NCBI RefSeq assembly: GCF_008923365.1
Contig: NZ_WBMR01000030.1
Location: 1-64,000 of the forward strand
Direction: 5' to 3'
DNA: 64,000 nucleotides
Source of the DNA: Actinomadura montaniterrae
GTDB lineage: Bacteria; Actinomycetota; Actinomycetes; Streptosporangiales; Streptosporangiaceae
Program-made: the position numbers and the translations under genes
In this document: positions 41,519 through 50,228 of the stretch, in pieces
How the letters are laid out: each line of letters begins with the position of its first letter
Position numbering within the stretch: position 1 is the stretch's first letter
The notes under the pieces: generated by a model
Databases searched by the model: none
Told to the model about the DNA's origin: nothing
The model's input: the letters and a program-made list of their open reading frames with translations, nothing else

Positions 41519-42478
41519 TCAGCTGACGTCGGAGGGCGGGACCGTCCAGGTGTTGCAGACCGACAGGTCGCGGCCCTTGAAGCCGGTGATCACCCAGCCC
41601 GCGTAGTGCCGTCCGGACCCGTGGTCGCGCTGGTCGGGCGGCAGCCGCTCGTCGCCGCGCCCCCGCACGTCGATGATCATCGCGGTGTACTGGGCCCGCG
41701 TCATCGGCAGCGTCGCCCGCTCCGAACCGAGGAACGTCCCGGCGAAGCACTGCGCCTGCAACTCGATGCGGCGGCTCGCCTCCGTCCGCGTCGCGGTGTC
41801 GCCCTTCTCCATCTCCGCGTCGCCGTACAGCAGGATGCCCGCCCGATCCTGAACGTGGTGGCCGTACTCGTGCGCGACGACCCGGGCGAACACCGCATAG
41901 TGCGACAGCGGCTCGCCGCCCGACGTCTCCACCACGTTCGTCAGCCCCACGTACATCGTGTTGTTCGCCGGGCAGTAGAACGCGGACGCGCCCGGCGCCG
42001 GGTAGCTGCCGCACGGGCTCGACCCCGGCGTCTGCCAGAACACCCGGTTCGGGGAGTCGAACCGCATCCCGGCCTTCTTGAACTGCCTGCTCCACGACGC
42101 GTCCAGGCAGTCGCTCAGGACGTTCATGAACCGGCGCATGGACGCCGGACCCGGCGCGAGCCGCGGCAGGACGCACCGCACCGGCGTCAGCGCGCCCGTC
42201 GCGTACAGCTTGTTGTCGGTCGCCGTGCTGCGCGTCGCCGTCCGCGGCGCCGCCGAACGGACGTGCGTGCCGATGCCGCCCTCGCCGCCGAACAGCGAGA
42301 AGCCGAGGATCCCGAGGACGACGACCGCCGTCAGCCCGCCGAAGATCCCCGCGATCGTCCCGCCGGCGCTGCGGCGCGGCGGCCTGCGCGCCGGGACGTA
42401 CCGGTACTGCGGCGGCGGACCGTAGGCAGGCGGACCGTACGGGGGCGCCGGCGGAGGCGGGGGGTAGTGACCTGCCAT
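41519..42478 (-). CDS. neutral zinc metallopeptidase, YpfJ-type
   Basis: 319 residues. Pro/Tyr/Gly-rich cytoplasmic N-terminus (about 1-35), one membrane helix (about 40-62), then a putative metallopeptidase domain outside with the zinc motif VVAHEYGHHVQDRAGI (about 205), FYCPANNTMYVGL and QAQCFAGTFL. Four Cys in the external domain. Target proteins unknown. Divergent from the DUF2207 gene with a 42-base gap. Confidence 0.9.
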   Translation of the reverse strand: MAGHYPPPPPAPPYGPPAYGPPPQYRYVPARRPPRRSAGGTIAGIFGGLTAVVVLGILGFSLFGGEGGIGTHVRSAAPRTATRSTATDNKLYATGALTPVRCVLPRLAPGPASMRRFMNVLSDCLDASWSRQFKKAGMRFDSPNRVFWQTPGSSPCGSYPAPGASAFYCPANNTMYVGLTNVVETSGGEPLSHYAVFARVVAHEYGHHVQDRAGILLYGDAEMEKGDTATRTEASRRIELQAQCFAGTFLGSERATLPMTRAQYTAMIIDVRGRGDERLPPDQRDHGSGRHYAGWVITGFKGRDLSVCNTWTVPPSDVS

Positions 42479-42520
42479 AGCGCAGAATCATCGCACGCGT
42501 TCCCGCTACCATTTGCGGCC

Positions 42521-44305
42521 ATGTCTGCTCTTGCGGCGTTGTGTCGTTTGCGACCGGTGATGCTCGCGCTGGCGGCCGGTTCCCTCCTCGCCCTCGCGAC
42601 CTGCGCGTCCGCGGGGGCGGCGGAGCGTCCGGCGGCGGCGGGCGAGCGCGCCGCGGCCGTGCCCGCACGGGCCGCCGACGCCGAGCGGGTGCTGAAGGAC
42701 GACGTGGCCCTCGCCCCCGGCAAGGGCGGCGTGATCCGGGTCAAGGAGACCATCGTCTACCAGTTCGCCGGGCATTCCGGGTTCCGGCGGACGTTCCCGA
42801 CACGCACCCACGAGAGCGTCACCCAGGACCGCGTCTACGAGCTCGGCGCCCTCCGCGCCACCAGCCCCGACGGCGGCCCCACCCGCGTCTCCACGTCCAC
42901 CGGCGACACCGACACCACGGTCAAGGTGACCGGAAGCGGCAAGCTCACCGGCCGGCACACCGTCGTCCTCGAGTACGACCTGCGCGGCGCCATCGACCAG
43001 CTCGGCTCCGCCGAGGAACTGCGCTGGCCCGCCGCCGGCGGCTGGCGGGTCCCCGTCGACGAGGCCGGCGCGACCGTCGACGCCACCGCGATGATCCGCA
43101 GCGTCAACTGCTTCGCCGGACCGCTCAAGAGCACCATCGGCTGCACCCAGTACTACACCAACCACGCCCACACGCAGGGCGTCTACAGCCAGCGCGAGAT
43201 GCTGCCCGGCGAGTACCTCACGGTCGTCGCCGGGCTCCCGCCCGGCACCACCGGCGGCCACGCGATCTACGAGCGGCGGCACACCGTGGCGACCGCGTTC
43301 TCCGTCAACGCCGTCACCGGCGGCGTCCTGCTCGGCCTGCTGGTGCTGCTCGGCGGCGGCGTCGCCGCGCTGTACCTGCTGCGCGGGCGCGACGCCCGCG
43401 TCGTCGGCAAGCACGCCTCCGTCGGCGACCAGCCCCCGGTCGTCGGCGCCGAGTTCGAGCCGCCGAACGGCGTCCGGCCCGGCCAGATCGGCACCCTGAT
43501 CGACGAGCAGGCCGACGTCATCGACGTGACCGCGACGATCGTGGACCTCGCCGTCCGCGGCTACCTGCTGATCGAGGAGGAGGACCGGGCCCGCACCGGC
43601 CGCCTCGACTGGACGCTGCGCCGCCTCGACCGCCCCGTCGTCGACCTGCTCCCCTACGAGCGGATCCTGCTGGACGCGCTGATGACCGGCCGGGACGGCG
43701 CGCCCCGCGACGCGGTGAAGCTGTCCGAGCTCGGCGGCACGTTCGCCACGAAGCTCGCGCAGGTCCGCGCCGCGATGTACGACGACGTGGTGAAGCAGGG
43801 CTGGTTCGCGCGGCGGCCCGACACCGTCCGGTCCCGGTGGACCGTGTCCGGCATCGCGCTGACCGTCCTCGGCATCGCCGCGACCGTCGCGCTCGCCCTC
43901 ACCACCGAGTGGGCGCTCGCCGGCCTCGCGCTGATCATCGCGGGCGCCGCCCTCGCCTACGGCGGCCAGTACATGCCCGCCAAGACCGCGCGCGGCTCCA
44001 CCGTCCTCGCGCACACGATCGGCTTCCGCGCGTTCCTGGAGCGCGGCGCGATCCCGGACGCCGAGCACACCGCCTCCCAGCAGCGCATCGCCCTGTTCTC
44101 CCGGTTCCTTCCGTACGCGGTCGTCTTCGACGTCGTCGGCAAGTGGGCCGAGACGGTCAAGGACGCCGGCGAGCGCGCCGAGGGCGCCGACAACCTCTAC
44201 TGGTACGAGGGCCCCGCCGAGTGGGACCTGTCGAACTTCGCCGAGTCGATGCGCACCTTCACCCTCGCGACGTCCGGCTCGATCTCCCAGTCCCGGGGCC
44301 TCTGA
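42521..44305 (+). CDS. DUF2207 membrane protein
   Basis: 594 residues from the ATG at 42521. Signal peptide (VMLALAAGSLLALATCASAGA), an extracytoplasmic beta-rich DUF2207 domain (about 55-255: VIRVKETIVYQFAGHSGFRR, RHTVVLEYDLRGAIDQ, CTQYYTNHAHTQGVYS), a membrane helix (about 262-290), a cytoplasmic segment with LIDEQADVIDVTATIVDLAVRGYL, then two further helices (about 448-490) and the C-terminal DNLYWYEGPAEWDLSNF. Widespread in actinobacteria; function unknown. Confidence 0.9.
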   Translation: MSALAALCRLRPVMLALAAGSLLALATCASAGAAERPAAAGERAAAVPARAADAERVLKDDVALAPGKGGVIRVKETIVYQFAGHSGFRRTFPTRTHESVTQDRVYELGALRATSPDGGPTRVSTSTGDTDTTVKVTGSGKLTGRHTVVLEYDLRGAIDQLGSAEELRWPAAGGWRVPVDEAGATVDATAMIRSVNCFAGPLKSTIGCTQYYTNHAHTQGVYSQREMLPGEYLTVVAGLPPGTTGGHAIYERRHTVATAFSVNAVTGGVLLGLLVLLGGGVAALYLLRGRDARVVGKHASVGDQPPVVGAEFEPPNGVRPGQIGTLIDEQADVIDVTATIVDLAVRGYLLIEEEDRARTGRLDWTLRRLDRPVVDLLPYERILLDALMTGRDGAPRDAVKLSELGGTFATKLAQVRAAMYDDVVKQGWFARRPDTVRSRWTVSGIALTVLGIAATVALALTTEWALAGLALIIAGAALAYGGQYMPAKTARGSTVLAHTIGFRAFLERGAIPDAEHTASQQRIALFSRFLPYAVVFDVVGKWAETVKDAGERAEGADNLYWYEGPAEWDLSNFAESMRTFTLATSGSISQSRGL

Positions 44306-44362
44306 CCCCGCGGGTCGGGCCCGCGACGGCGCCGGGAGGGGACTCGGCGGCCGCCGCGGGCT

Positions 44363-44424
44363 CGGACGGCGCCTGCCGATCCGGGGGGTGGGTGTGGTGG
44401 CCGTTCCGGCAGGCGCCGCGTCCG
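44363..44424. terminator. bidirectional hairpin between convergent genes
   Basis: CGGACGGCGCCTGCCG (44363-44378) pairs with CGGCAGGCGCCGCGTCCG (44407-44424), leaving a two-base bulge. It lies between the DUF2207 and 44450-44863 stops. Confidence 0.7.
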
Positions 44425-44449
44425 GGGGGATCCGCGGCGAGGGGGCGCG

Positions 44450-44863
44450 TCACTTGATCTGGCGGATGTTCCCGGCGTGCCTCTTGTGGATCCAGCGAAG
44501 CGGGTCGAACTTGCGCCACGTCGCGGCGGCGCGCGCGCTCGCGGCCCGTTCCCGCTCGGCGGCGTCGCGCGCGGCGGCCTCCCGGCGCGCGGCCTCCTCG
44601 CGCTCGGCCTCCAGCCGCGCCAGCTCCCGCTCGGCGGGGGTGAGCGCCGGGTCGCGCCGGTTGCGCTGCGACGGGCTGCCGCGCAGGATGCCGCCCGTCA
44701 CGTCGCCGCGGTGCGGCATCTGCGGGTCCCGGCCCACCGGCCGCCTGCGCTCCTTGGACGCCACGATCGTGAGGACCAGCCAGCCCGCGATCGCCAGGAA
44801 GATCACCACGGGCCCGATCGTGTACAGGTAGATGTCCCCGATGTGAACGGAACTGCCGAGCAT
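44450..44863 (-). CDS. small membrane protein with charged coiled-coil tail
   Basis: 137 residues with a very strong AGGAGGTG ribosome site. One N-terminal membrane helix (YTIGPVVIFLAIAGWLVLTIV), then a charged region with a predicted coiled coil (LTPAERELARLEAEREEAAR, about 75-110) and a basic end (RKFDPLRWIHKRH). No family recognised. Similar in layout to the 47429-47839 protein. Confidence 0.78.
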   Translation of the reverse strand: MLGSSVHIGDIYLYTIGPVVIFLAIAGWLVLTIVASKERRRPVGRDPQMPHRGDVTGGILRGSPSQRNRRDPALTPAERELARLEAEREEAARREAAARDAAERERAASARAAATWRKFDPLRWIHKRHAGNIRQIK

Positions 44864-44965
44864 GTGGCGACACCTCCTCGCCCCAGACCGGTACCCCCCG
44901 TCCGGATTTCAACCACCCGACCGCCCCGGCCCCCCACACGCCGCCGCGAAGCCACACGTCCCCAC

Positions 44966-45066
44966 GCCACGGGCCCCTGCGTGGCAGCGCCACGGGCCCC
45001 TGCGTGGCGGCGCCGCGGGCCCGCACGTGACGGCCGCGCGGGTCGCACGTGACGGCCGCGCGAGAC
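44966..45066. repeat. two sets of 22-23-bp tandem repeats
   Basis: GCCACGGGCCCCTGCGTGGC begins at 44966 and 44989, with a diverged third unit at 45012; each unit can fold as GCCACG/CGTGGC. They are followed by GCACGTGACGGCCGCGCG at 45023 and 45045. The array fills the 326-base divergent gap between 44863 and 45190; apart from it and the GntR operator I see nothing there. Confidence 0.7.
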
Positions 45067-45157
45067 TGCCTTCCGCCCACCCGGCTTCGAGAGGCGCGTA
45101 GCGGCGCCGCGGGGCGCCTCCGGCCCACCCCGGCACGGAGGCGGGTAGGGACATTTC

Positions 45158-45178
45158 GTAAGATGTCTGACATCTTAC
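45158..45178. promoter_or_regulatory. GntR operator palindrome
   Basis: GTAAGATGTC-T-GACATCTTAC, perfect 10-bp arms, 11 bases before the GntR start. The size and symmetry fit a FadR-type dimer and suggest autoregulation of the GntR-MFS unit. Confidence 0.85.
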
Positions 45179-45189
45179 AGAGGGAGGTC

Positions 45190-46149
45190 ATGGTGGCGTT
45201 GAGTCCCGTCCCGAGCGGCTCGACCGTCGACGCCGTGCTCGACCAGCTCCAGCGGCAGGTCAGCGGCGGCTCCTGGCCGGTGGGCGAGCGCATCCCCGGC
45301 GAGCTGGACCTCGCCGCGCAGCTCGGCGTGAGCCGGCCCGCCGTCCGCGAGGCGATCCGCGCGCTGTCGCACTGCGGCGTGCTGGAGGTGCGCCGCGGCG
45401 ACGGCACCTACGTGCGCAGCAGCGCGGACCCGCGCCCGCTGCTCGGCGGCGTCGCGCACGCGTCGGCCCGGGACGTCTTCGAGGTGCAGCTCGCCTACGA
45501 CGTGCAGGCGGCCCGGCTCGCGGCGCGCCGCCGCACGGCCGCCGACCTGGAGCGGCTCGAGGAGCTGCTGCGCGCCCGCGACGAGGCCACCGGCGCGGAC
45601 GAGCACGGCGCCGCCGAGTTCGGCGCCGCGGACGCGCGCTTCCACCTCGGCGTCGCCGAGGCGAGCGGCAACCCGGTCCTCATCGAGGCGATGCGGTTCT
45701 TCATCGTCCGGCTCGGCGAGGCGATGCGCGCCGTGCGGCTCGACCACGAGGTGCCGGAGGCTGGTCCGGCCCGGCACCGGGCCGTGCTGGACGCGATCAT
45801 CGCGTCCGACCCGGACGCCGCCGCCCGCGCCGCCGCCGCGGTCGTCGAACCCACCCTCGCCGTCCTGGACACCCTCCTAGCCCACCCCACCCCACCTCCC
45901 AGCGACCACGCCCCCCACCCGGCCCCAGGCCCGACCCCGTCAGCCAGCGCCGGGCGAGTTCGGGCAACCGACGCCGCTCAGGCTCGGACGACCGCCGGTC
46001 AGCCCCAGCCGACCGACGGTCGGGCACGAGCATCCGACGCCGGTCAAGCTCAGGCGACCGGCACCGGACAGGCCCAGCCGACCGACGCCCGGCAAGCCCA
46101 GGCGACCGGCCCCGGGCGGGGTCGGGTGGCTGGTGGGGAGGGGCGGTGA
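45190..46149 (+). CDS. GntR-family (FadR subfamily, FCD domain) regulator with repetitive C-terminal tail
   Basis: 319 residues from ATG 45190 (or GTG 45193, better spaced from AGGGAGG). wHTH at about 10-70 (LQRQVSGGSWPVGERIPGELDLAAQLGVSRPAVREAIRAL), FCD ligand domain to about 225 with metal-ligand positions in AADARFHLGVAEASGN and RHRAVLDAI. After the FCD domain a roughly 90-residue Ala/Gln/Thr/Pro tail follows, with repeats such as TGTGQAQPTDARQAQATGPG; regulators of this family normally end before it. The stop overlaps the MFS start (GTGA), so the pair is co-translated. Confidence 0.9.
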   Translation: MVALSPVPSGSTVDAVLDQLQRQVSGGSWPVGERIPGELDLAAQLGVSRPAVREAIRALSHCGVLEVRRGDGTYVRSSADPRPLLGGVAHASARDVFEVQLAYDVQAARLAARRRTAADLERLEELLRARDEATGADEHGAAEFGAADARFHLGVAEASGNPVLIEAMRFFIVRLGEAMRAVRLDHEVPEAGPARHRAVLDAIIASDPDAAARAAAAVVEPTLAVLDTLLAHPTPPPSDHAPHPAPGPTPSASAGRVRATDAAQARTTAGQPQPTDGRARASDAGQAQATGTGQAQPTDARQAQATGPGRGRVAGGEGR

Positions 46150-47375
46150 CGGGGCGGCGGGGCGGACTGCTCGGGTCGGTGCTGCTGATCGTCCTGGTCG
46201 CGGTCAACCTGCGGCCGGCGATCTCCGCGGTCGGGCCGGTGCTGACCGAGATCCAGGACGCCTTCCACCTGTCCGGGACGGCCGCGGGCGCGCTCACCAC
46301 GCTGCCCCTGGTGTTCTTCGGCTCCTACGGGCTGCTCGCCCCCTTCCTGCGGCGGCCGCCGCGCAGCGAGACGCTGCTGGTCACTGCGATGGGCCTGCTG
46401 ATCGTCGGGCTGCTGCTGCGGCTCGTGGACGCGCCCTTCCCGCTGTTCGCCGGGTCCCTGGTGGCGGGCATCGCGATCAGCGTCGGCAACATCGCGATGC
46501 CCGCCATCATCAAGCGCGACCATCCCGACTCGATCACCACCGTCACCGCGGTGTACACGCTCGCCGTCAGCGGCGGCGCGTCCATCTCGTCCGGGCTGGC
46601 GGTGCCGATCGAGGACGCCTTCGGCTCGTCGTGGCGGCTGCCGCTCGGGCTGCTGGCGGTGCCCGCGGCGATCGCCGGCCTGATCTGGCTGCCGAAGGCG
46701 GTGCGGGCCTCCCGGGCCGCGCGCTCGGCACCGTCCGCGCCGCCCTCGCGGGCCGCCGCGGCGCTGGTGTGGCGCACCGGTCTGGCCTGGCAGGTCACGG
46801 TGTTCATGGGCCTCCAGTCGCTGCTGGCGTACGTGGTGCTCGGCTGGCTGCCGACGATCTGCCAGGACCGCGGGATGAGCGACACCGCCGCCGGCTACGT
46901 CCTGGCGCTGACCGCGGCGATCCAGGCGGTCGGCTCGCTGGGCGTGCCGCTGCTGGAGCGCCGGATGCGCGACCAGCGGCCGCTGGTGACGCTGACGTGC
47001 ACGCTGTGCGTGGTCGGGTTCGCCGGGGTCGCCTGGGCGCCGATCGCCACGGTGTGGCTGTGGGCGGTCGTCCTCGGCGTCGGCCAGGGTCTCGGGTTCG
47101 CCACCGCGCTGTCGTTCATCGGCCTGCGCGCGCACGACGCCGCGACCGCGGCGCAGCTGTCCGGCATGGCGCAGGGCGTCGGCTACGTCATCGCGGCCCT
47201 CGGCCCCCTCGTCATCGGCGCGCTGCACGACGCCACCGGCGGCTGGACCGTTCCGATGATCGCCGTGCTGGGGGTCTGCGCGGCGCTCGCCGTCCCCGGC
47301 CTGCCCGCCGGACGCAACCGGACGCTCGGTTCACCGGCCCCGATACCGACGCCTGAGGTTAATGCGGCGAATTAA
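46146..47375 (+). CDS. MFS transporter, CynX/NimT type
   Basis: 409 residues, about 12 helices. Typical CynX/NimT opening LIVLVAVNLRPAISAVGPVLTEI, then GNIAMPAIIKRDHPDSITTVTAVYTLAVSGGA, and LGWLPTICQDRGMSDTAAGYVLAL. Members transport cyanate, 2-nitroimidazole or unknown anions. Starts at a GTG that overlaps the GntR stop, so it is the likely target of that regulator and substrate-inducible. Confidence 0.9.
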   Translation: MTGRRGGLLGSVLLIVLVAVNLRPAISAVGPVLTEIQDAFHLSGTAAGALTTLPLVFFGSYGLLAPFLRRPPRSETLLVTAMGLLIVGLLLRLVDAPFPLFAGSLVAGIAISVGNIAMPAIIKRDHPDSITTVTAVYTLAVSGGASISSGLAVPIEDAFGSSWRLPLGLLAVPAAIAGLIWLPKAVRASRAARSAPSAPPSRAAAALVWRTGLAWQVTVFMGLQSLLAYVVLGWLPTICQDRGMSDTAAGYVLALTAAIQAVGSLGVPLLERRMRDQRPLVTLTCTLCVVGFAGVAWAPIATVWLWAVVLGVGQGLGFATALSFIGLRAHDAATAAQLSGMAQGVGYVIAALGPLVIGALHDATGGWTVPMIAVLGVCAALAVPGLPAGRNRTLGSPAPIPTPEVNAAN

Positions 47376-47428
47376 CGGACACATCCGTAGGCGTCCCCGT
47401 AACGGCCGACCATCGGGAGGTGGACGGG

Positions 47429-47839
47429 ATGCTCGCCATGGCCTACGCCAACACCGACCCCATCGGGCCGATCTTCTGGGCATGGATCATTCCGGTGCTC
47501 GCGACGGTGGGGCTGCTGGCCTGGCTCTATGTCACGGTCACCGCGTCGTCGCGGAAGGTCCATCCGGAGCGCCGCAACGACCAGACGAACCATCGCGGCA
47601 TGGAGCAGGGCGGGCTGTACTACTACCGTCCCGGCATGTTCTCGCACAGCTACCCGCCCACGTCCGAGCAGGACGAGGAGTTCTTGTACGAGAACCCGCA
47701 GCCGGGCCGTGAGCCCCGCGTCCAGACCGGCCGGGGGCTGGCCAACAAGACCCTCAAGGAGCGCGCCAAGATCGTCAAGGAGAGGGCGGCCCTGAAGGAC
47801 GAGGTCGACTCCCTGAAGCGCCCCAAGCACGACTCCTGA
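47429..47839 (+). CDS. small membrane protein with charged C-terminal tail
   Basis: 136 residues from ATG 47429 (GGGAGGTG upstream). One membrane helix (IGPIFWAWIIPVLATVGLLAWLYVTV), a Tyr/Pro-rich part (GGLYYYRPGMFSHSYPPTSEQD), and a basic helix at the end (LANKTLKERAKIVKERAALKDEVD). No family recognised. The tandem repeats of the following gap begin just before its stop. Confidence 0.75.
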   Translation: MLAMAYANTDPIGPIFWAWIIPVLATVGLLAWLYVTVTASSRKVHPERRNDQTNHRGMEQGGLYYYRPGMFSHSYPPTSEQDEEFLYENPQPGREPRVQTGRGLANKTLKERAKIVKERAALKDEVDSLKRPKHDS

Positions 47840-47908
47840 CCACGCCCGCAGCTCCTGACCACGCACCCAGCTCCTGACCACGCACCCAGCTCCTGACCAC
47901 GCCCGCAG
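47833..47908. repeat. four 19-bp tandem repeats (array A)
   Basis: CTCCTGACCACG begins at 47833, 47852, 47871 and 47890, period 19. The first unit overlaps the stop of the 47429-47839 gene. Confidence 0.85.
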
Positions 47909-48006
47909 CCCCGCTCAGGCCCCGGCCACCCGCCGGGGCCTGATCTTTGTCCCCGCCAGGCGGGCCGGGGACGAGCAGGACCGTCGGAGGAGCCCGGCGC
48001 AGGCCG

Positions 48007-48229
48007 GGCCCGGCACGAACCCGGTGGCCCGGCACGAACCCGGTGGCCCGGCACGAACCCGGTGGCCCGGCACGAACCCGGTGGCCCGGCACGAACCCGG
48101 TGGCCCGGCACGAACCCGGTGGCCCGGCACGAACCCGGTGGCCCGGCACGAACCCGGTGGCCCGGCACGAACCCGGTGGCCCGGCACGAACCCGGTGGCC
48201 CGGCACGAACCCGGTGGCCCGGCGCGAAC
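48007..48229. repeat. eleven identical 19-bp tandem repeats (array B)
   Basis: Unit GGCCCGGCACGAACCCGGT repeats without change from 48007 to 48215, followed by a partial twelfth unit with one A-to-G change. Because 19 is not a multiple of 3, every frame over it reads as the same 19-residue peptide repeat, producing long false open frames. It shares the 19-bp period with array A and a similar core (CACGNACCC). Lies between convergent genes. Confidence 0.95.
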
Positions 48230-48274
48230 GCTGCCGCCGCGTGGCCCCGATGAGCGGCGTGCGGCGGCGCGGGG

Positions 48275-49249
48275 TCAGGTGGGCGCGGGGAAGGCGTCGG
48301 GGGCGGGGCGGATGGCTCCCACCGTCGCGTCGCCGCCGTGGAGGGGGACGGTCGCCAGGTCGTCGAGGGCACTCGGGGCGGGCTGGTCGATGCCCAGGGC
48401 GCGGAGCAGGGCGACGGTCACCGGCGTGCGGGCCCGCATGGCGCCGTCGTCGATCTTGACGGCCCCGGCGCGGCCGTCGGTGAAGGCGAACGCGTCCACG
48501 CCCTCCGCGCCGCACTTGACGAGCAGGCCCGGGACGGCGTCCATGAGCAGGCGCTCCTCGCGGCGGGTCCCGGACGTCCATTGCGGGTGCGCGCGCATCG
48601 CGTCGGCGACGCGGCGCTCGGGGGTGCCGGGCCCGGCGAGGACGAGGGCGCGGAACGCGCGGGCGACGCCGGCCACGGAGACGGCGAACAGCGGCGCGCC
48701 GCAGCCGTCCACGCCGACGGCGCCGACGGTCTCGCCCGTGAGCTCCTCGACGACGGCGCGGACGGCGAGCTGGAGCGGGTGGCCGTGGTCGAGGTAGCCC
48801 TCGGTGGGCCATCCGGCGGCGACGCAGGTCGCGAGCATGGCGGCGTGCTTGCCGGAGCAGTTCATCCGCATCCGGGAAGGGCCGCCGCCCGTGCGCGCGA
48901 CCTCCTGCTGGGTCTCGGGGTCGAGCGGCCACTGCTCGGGGCAGCGCAGGTCGGCGGCGCCGAGGCCCGCCCCGGCGAGGATCTTCTCGACGCCCTCGAC
49001 GTGGAAGTCCTCGCCGGAGTGGCTGCCGGCGGCGAGGGCGAGCAGCTCGCCGTCGAGGTCGAGGCCGGACCGCAGCATCGCGACGGCCTGCATCGGCTTG
49101 TTCGCCGAGCGCGGGAAGACCGGCTCCTGCGGCGCGCCCGCGCGCACCGCCGGTTCGCCGCCGGCGTCGAGGCCGATCGCGGCGCCGCGGTGCCGCGACT
49201 CCACGAACCCGGACCGCTCGACCTCCACGAGTACGGGATTGATCTGCAC
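48275..49249 (-). CDS. L-asparaginase, type-II/rhizobial-like (PF06089)
   Basis: 324 residues from the GTG at 49247-49249. Family motifs: NPVLVEVERSGFVESRHRGA, PVFPRSANKPMQAVAM with the catalytic SxxK-like Ser-Lys (about 48-51), SHSGEDFHVE, RMNCSGKHAAMLATC with the Cys-Lys pair (about 130), and GVDGCGAPLFAVSV. Hydrolyses asparagine to aspartate and ammonia; cytosolic, with no signal peptide. The unit next to it encodes a DUF849 enzyme on the same strand 131 bases upstream. Confidence 0.9.
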   Translation of the reverse strand: MQINPVLVEVERSGFVESRHRGAAIGLDAGGEPAVRAGAPQEPVFPRSANKPMQAVAMLRSGLDLDGELLALAAGSHSGEDFHVEGVEKILAGAGLGAADLRCPEQWPLDPETQQEVARTGGGPSRMRMNCSGKHAAMLATCVAAGWPTEGYLDHGHPLQLAVRAVVEELTGETVGAVGVDGCGAPLFAVSVAGVARAFRALVLAGPGTPERRVADAMRAHPQWTSGTRREERLLMDAVPGLLVKCGAEGVDAFAFTDGRAGAVKIDDGAMRARTPVTVALLRALGIDQPAPSALDDLATVPLHGGDATVGAIRPAPDAFPAPT

Positions 49250-49380
49250 TGCGCCCCCTGTCGTCGGTGAACGCGGGCCGGCCGGGCCCGCGTGTCTCCA
49301 TGGTGGTTACCCACCGCACCGAAGTGAACCCGAACCGCATTCTGTGGATAACGGTCCGGGGCCGATGATGTCCAGGCAGG

Positions 49381-50208
49381 TCAGCGCTCTTTGACGCCCA
49401 AAAGCGTGCGAGCGTCGGCGGCCGGCATCGCGGGACGCTGCGCCAGAGCGGCGGCCGATGCCGCACGCTCCACGAGCTCCACGTTGGCGCTCACGGGCCG
49501 TCCCTTGGCGAAGGTGACCGTGTCCTCCATGCCGACCCTCAGGTGCCCACCGGCCGACAGAGCCGCGAACAGGACGGGCAGGGACGTCCGGCCGATACCG
49601 GTGGCCGACCACGTCGCCCCTTCAGGGAGCGCGTCAACGGCCGCGACGAGCGTACGCGCGTCCCCAGGCATGCCGCCGGGAACGCCCATGACGAGGTCGC
49701 AGTGCACGTGACCGCCGTACGGGAGGCCGTGCTTGTCCAGCAGGCGGTGCAGCGACGCCACCTGCCCGAGGTCGAACAGCTCGAATTCGGGCACGACCTC
49801 CAGTTCCTGGGTGCGCTGGTACAGCTCCACCATGAACGGCCACGGGTTCATGAAGACGTCGTCGCCGAAGTTGACCGTGCCGCAGGTGAGCGAGCACATG
49901 TCCGGCGCGGCGTCCAGGACGCGCAGGCGGTCCTCGTAGGGGTCGGTGACGGCTCCCCCCGTGGACAGTTGGACGATCAGCCCCGTGCTCTCCCTCAGCG
50001 CCGCGACCGTGTCCCGCAGCCGGGACGGGTCGAGGGTGGGCCGCGCGTCGTCGTCGCGGATGTGCACGTGGATGACGGCCGCGCCGGCCGCCTCGCATTC
50101 CTTGGCCGTCTGGACCAGTTCATCCAGGGTGACGGGCAGGGCGGGGACGTCCGCCTTGGCGGACTCCGCGCCCGTGGGCGCCACCGTGATGAGCGTCGTT
50201 GCTCCCAT
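49381..50208 (-). CDS. beta-keto acid cleavage enzyme family (DUF849/BKACE)
   Basis: 275 residues, TIM barrel. Zinc ligands in VIHVHIRDDDARPTLDP (His-x-His) and GGHVHCDLVMGVPGG, with GTVNFGDDVFMNPW. Family enzymes condense a beta-keto acid with acetyl-CoA and cleave it (Kce type in lysine fermentation); substrate here unknown. No other lysine-fermentation genes are near, so another beta-keto acid is likely. Divergent from dtd with only 20 bases between start codons. Confidence 0.9.
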   Translation of the reverse strand: MGATTLITVAPTGAESAKADVPALPVTLDELVQTAKECEAAGAAVIHVHIRDDDARPTLDPSRLRDTVAALRESTGLIVQLSTGGAVTDPYEDRLRVLDAAPDMCSLTCGTVNFGDDVFMNPWPFMVELYQRTQELEVVPEFELFDLGQVASLHRLLDKHGLPYGGHVHCDLVMGVPGGMPGDARTLVAAVDALPEGATWSATGIGRTSLPVLFAALSAGGHLRVGMEDTVTFAKGRPVSANVELVERAASAAALAQRPAMPAADARTLLGVKER

Positions 50209-50228
50209 AGGCGGCAGAATGCATGGTC

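Noticed and set aside
47833-48229. CRISPR array
   Set aside because: Units are head-to-tail without unique spacers and are only 19 bp; no cas genes nearby.
31963-49351. Replication origin suggested by DnaA-box words at 31963 and 49343
   Set aside because: Only two isolated boxes 17 kb apart, no cluster, no dnaA/dnaN and no AT-rich unwinding region.
47775-49466. A 563-codon minus-strand frame and shorter plus-strand frames with a 19-residue repeat
   Set aside because: The repeat is a translation of the 19-bp DNA array, which reads open in all frames; the rest is a shadow of the asparaginase gene.
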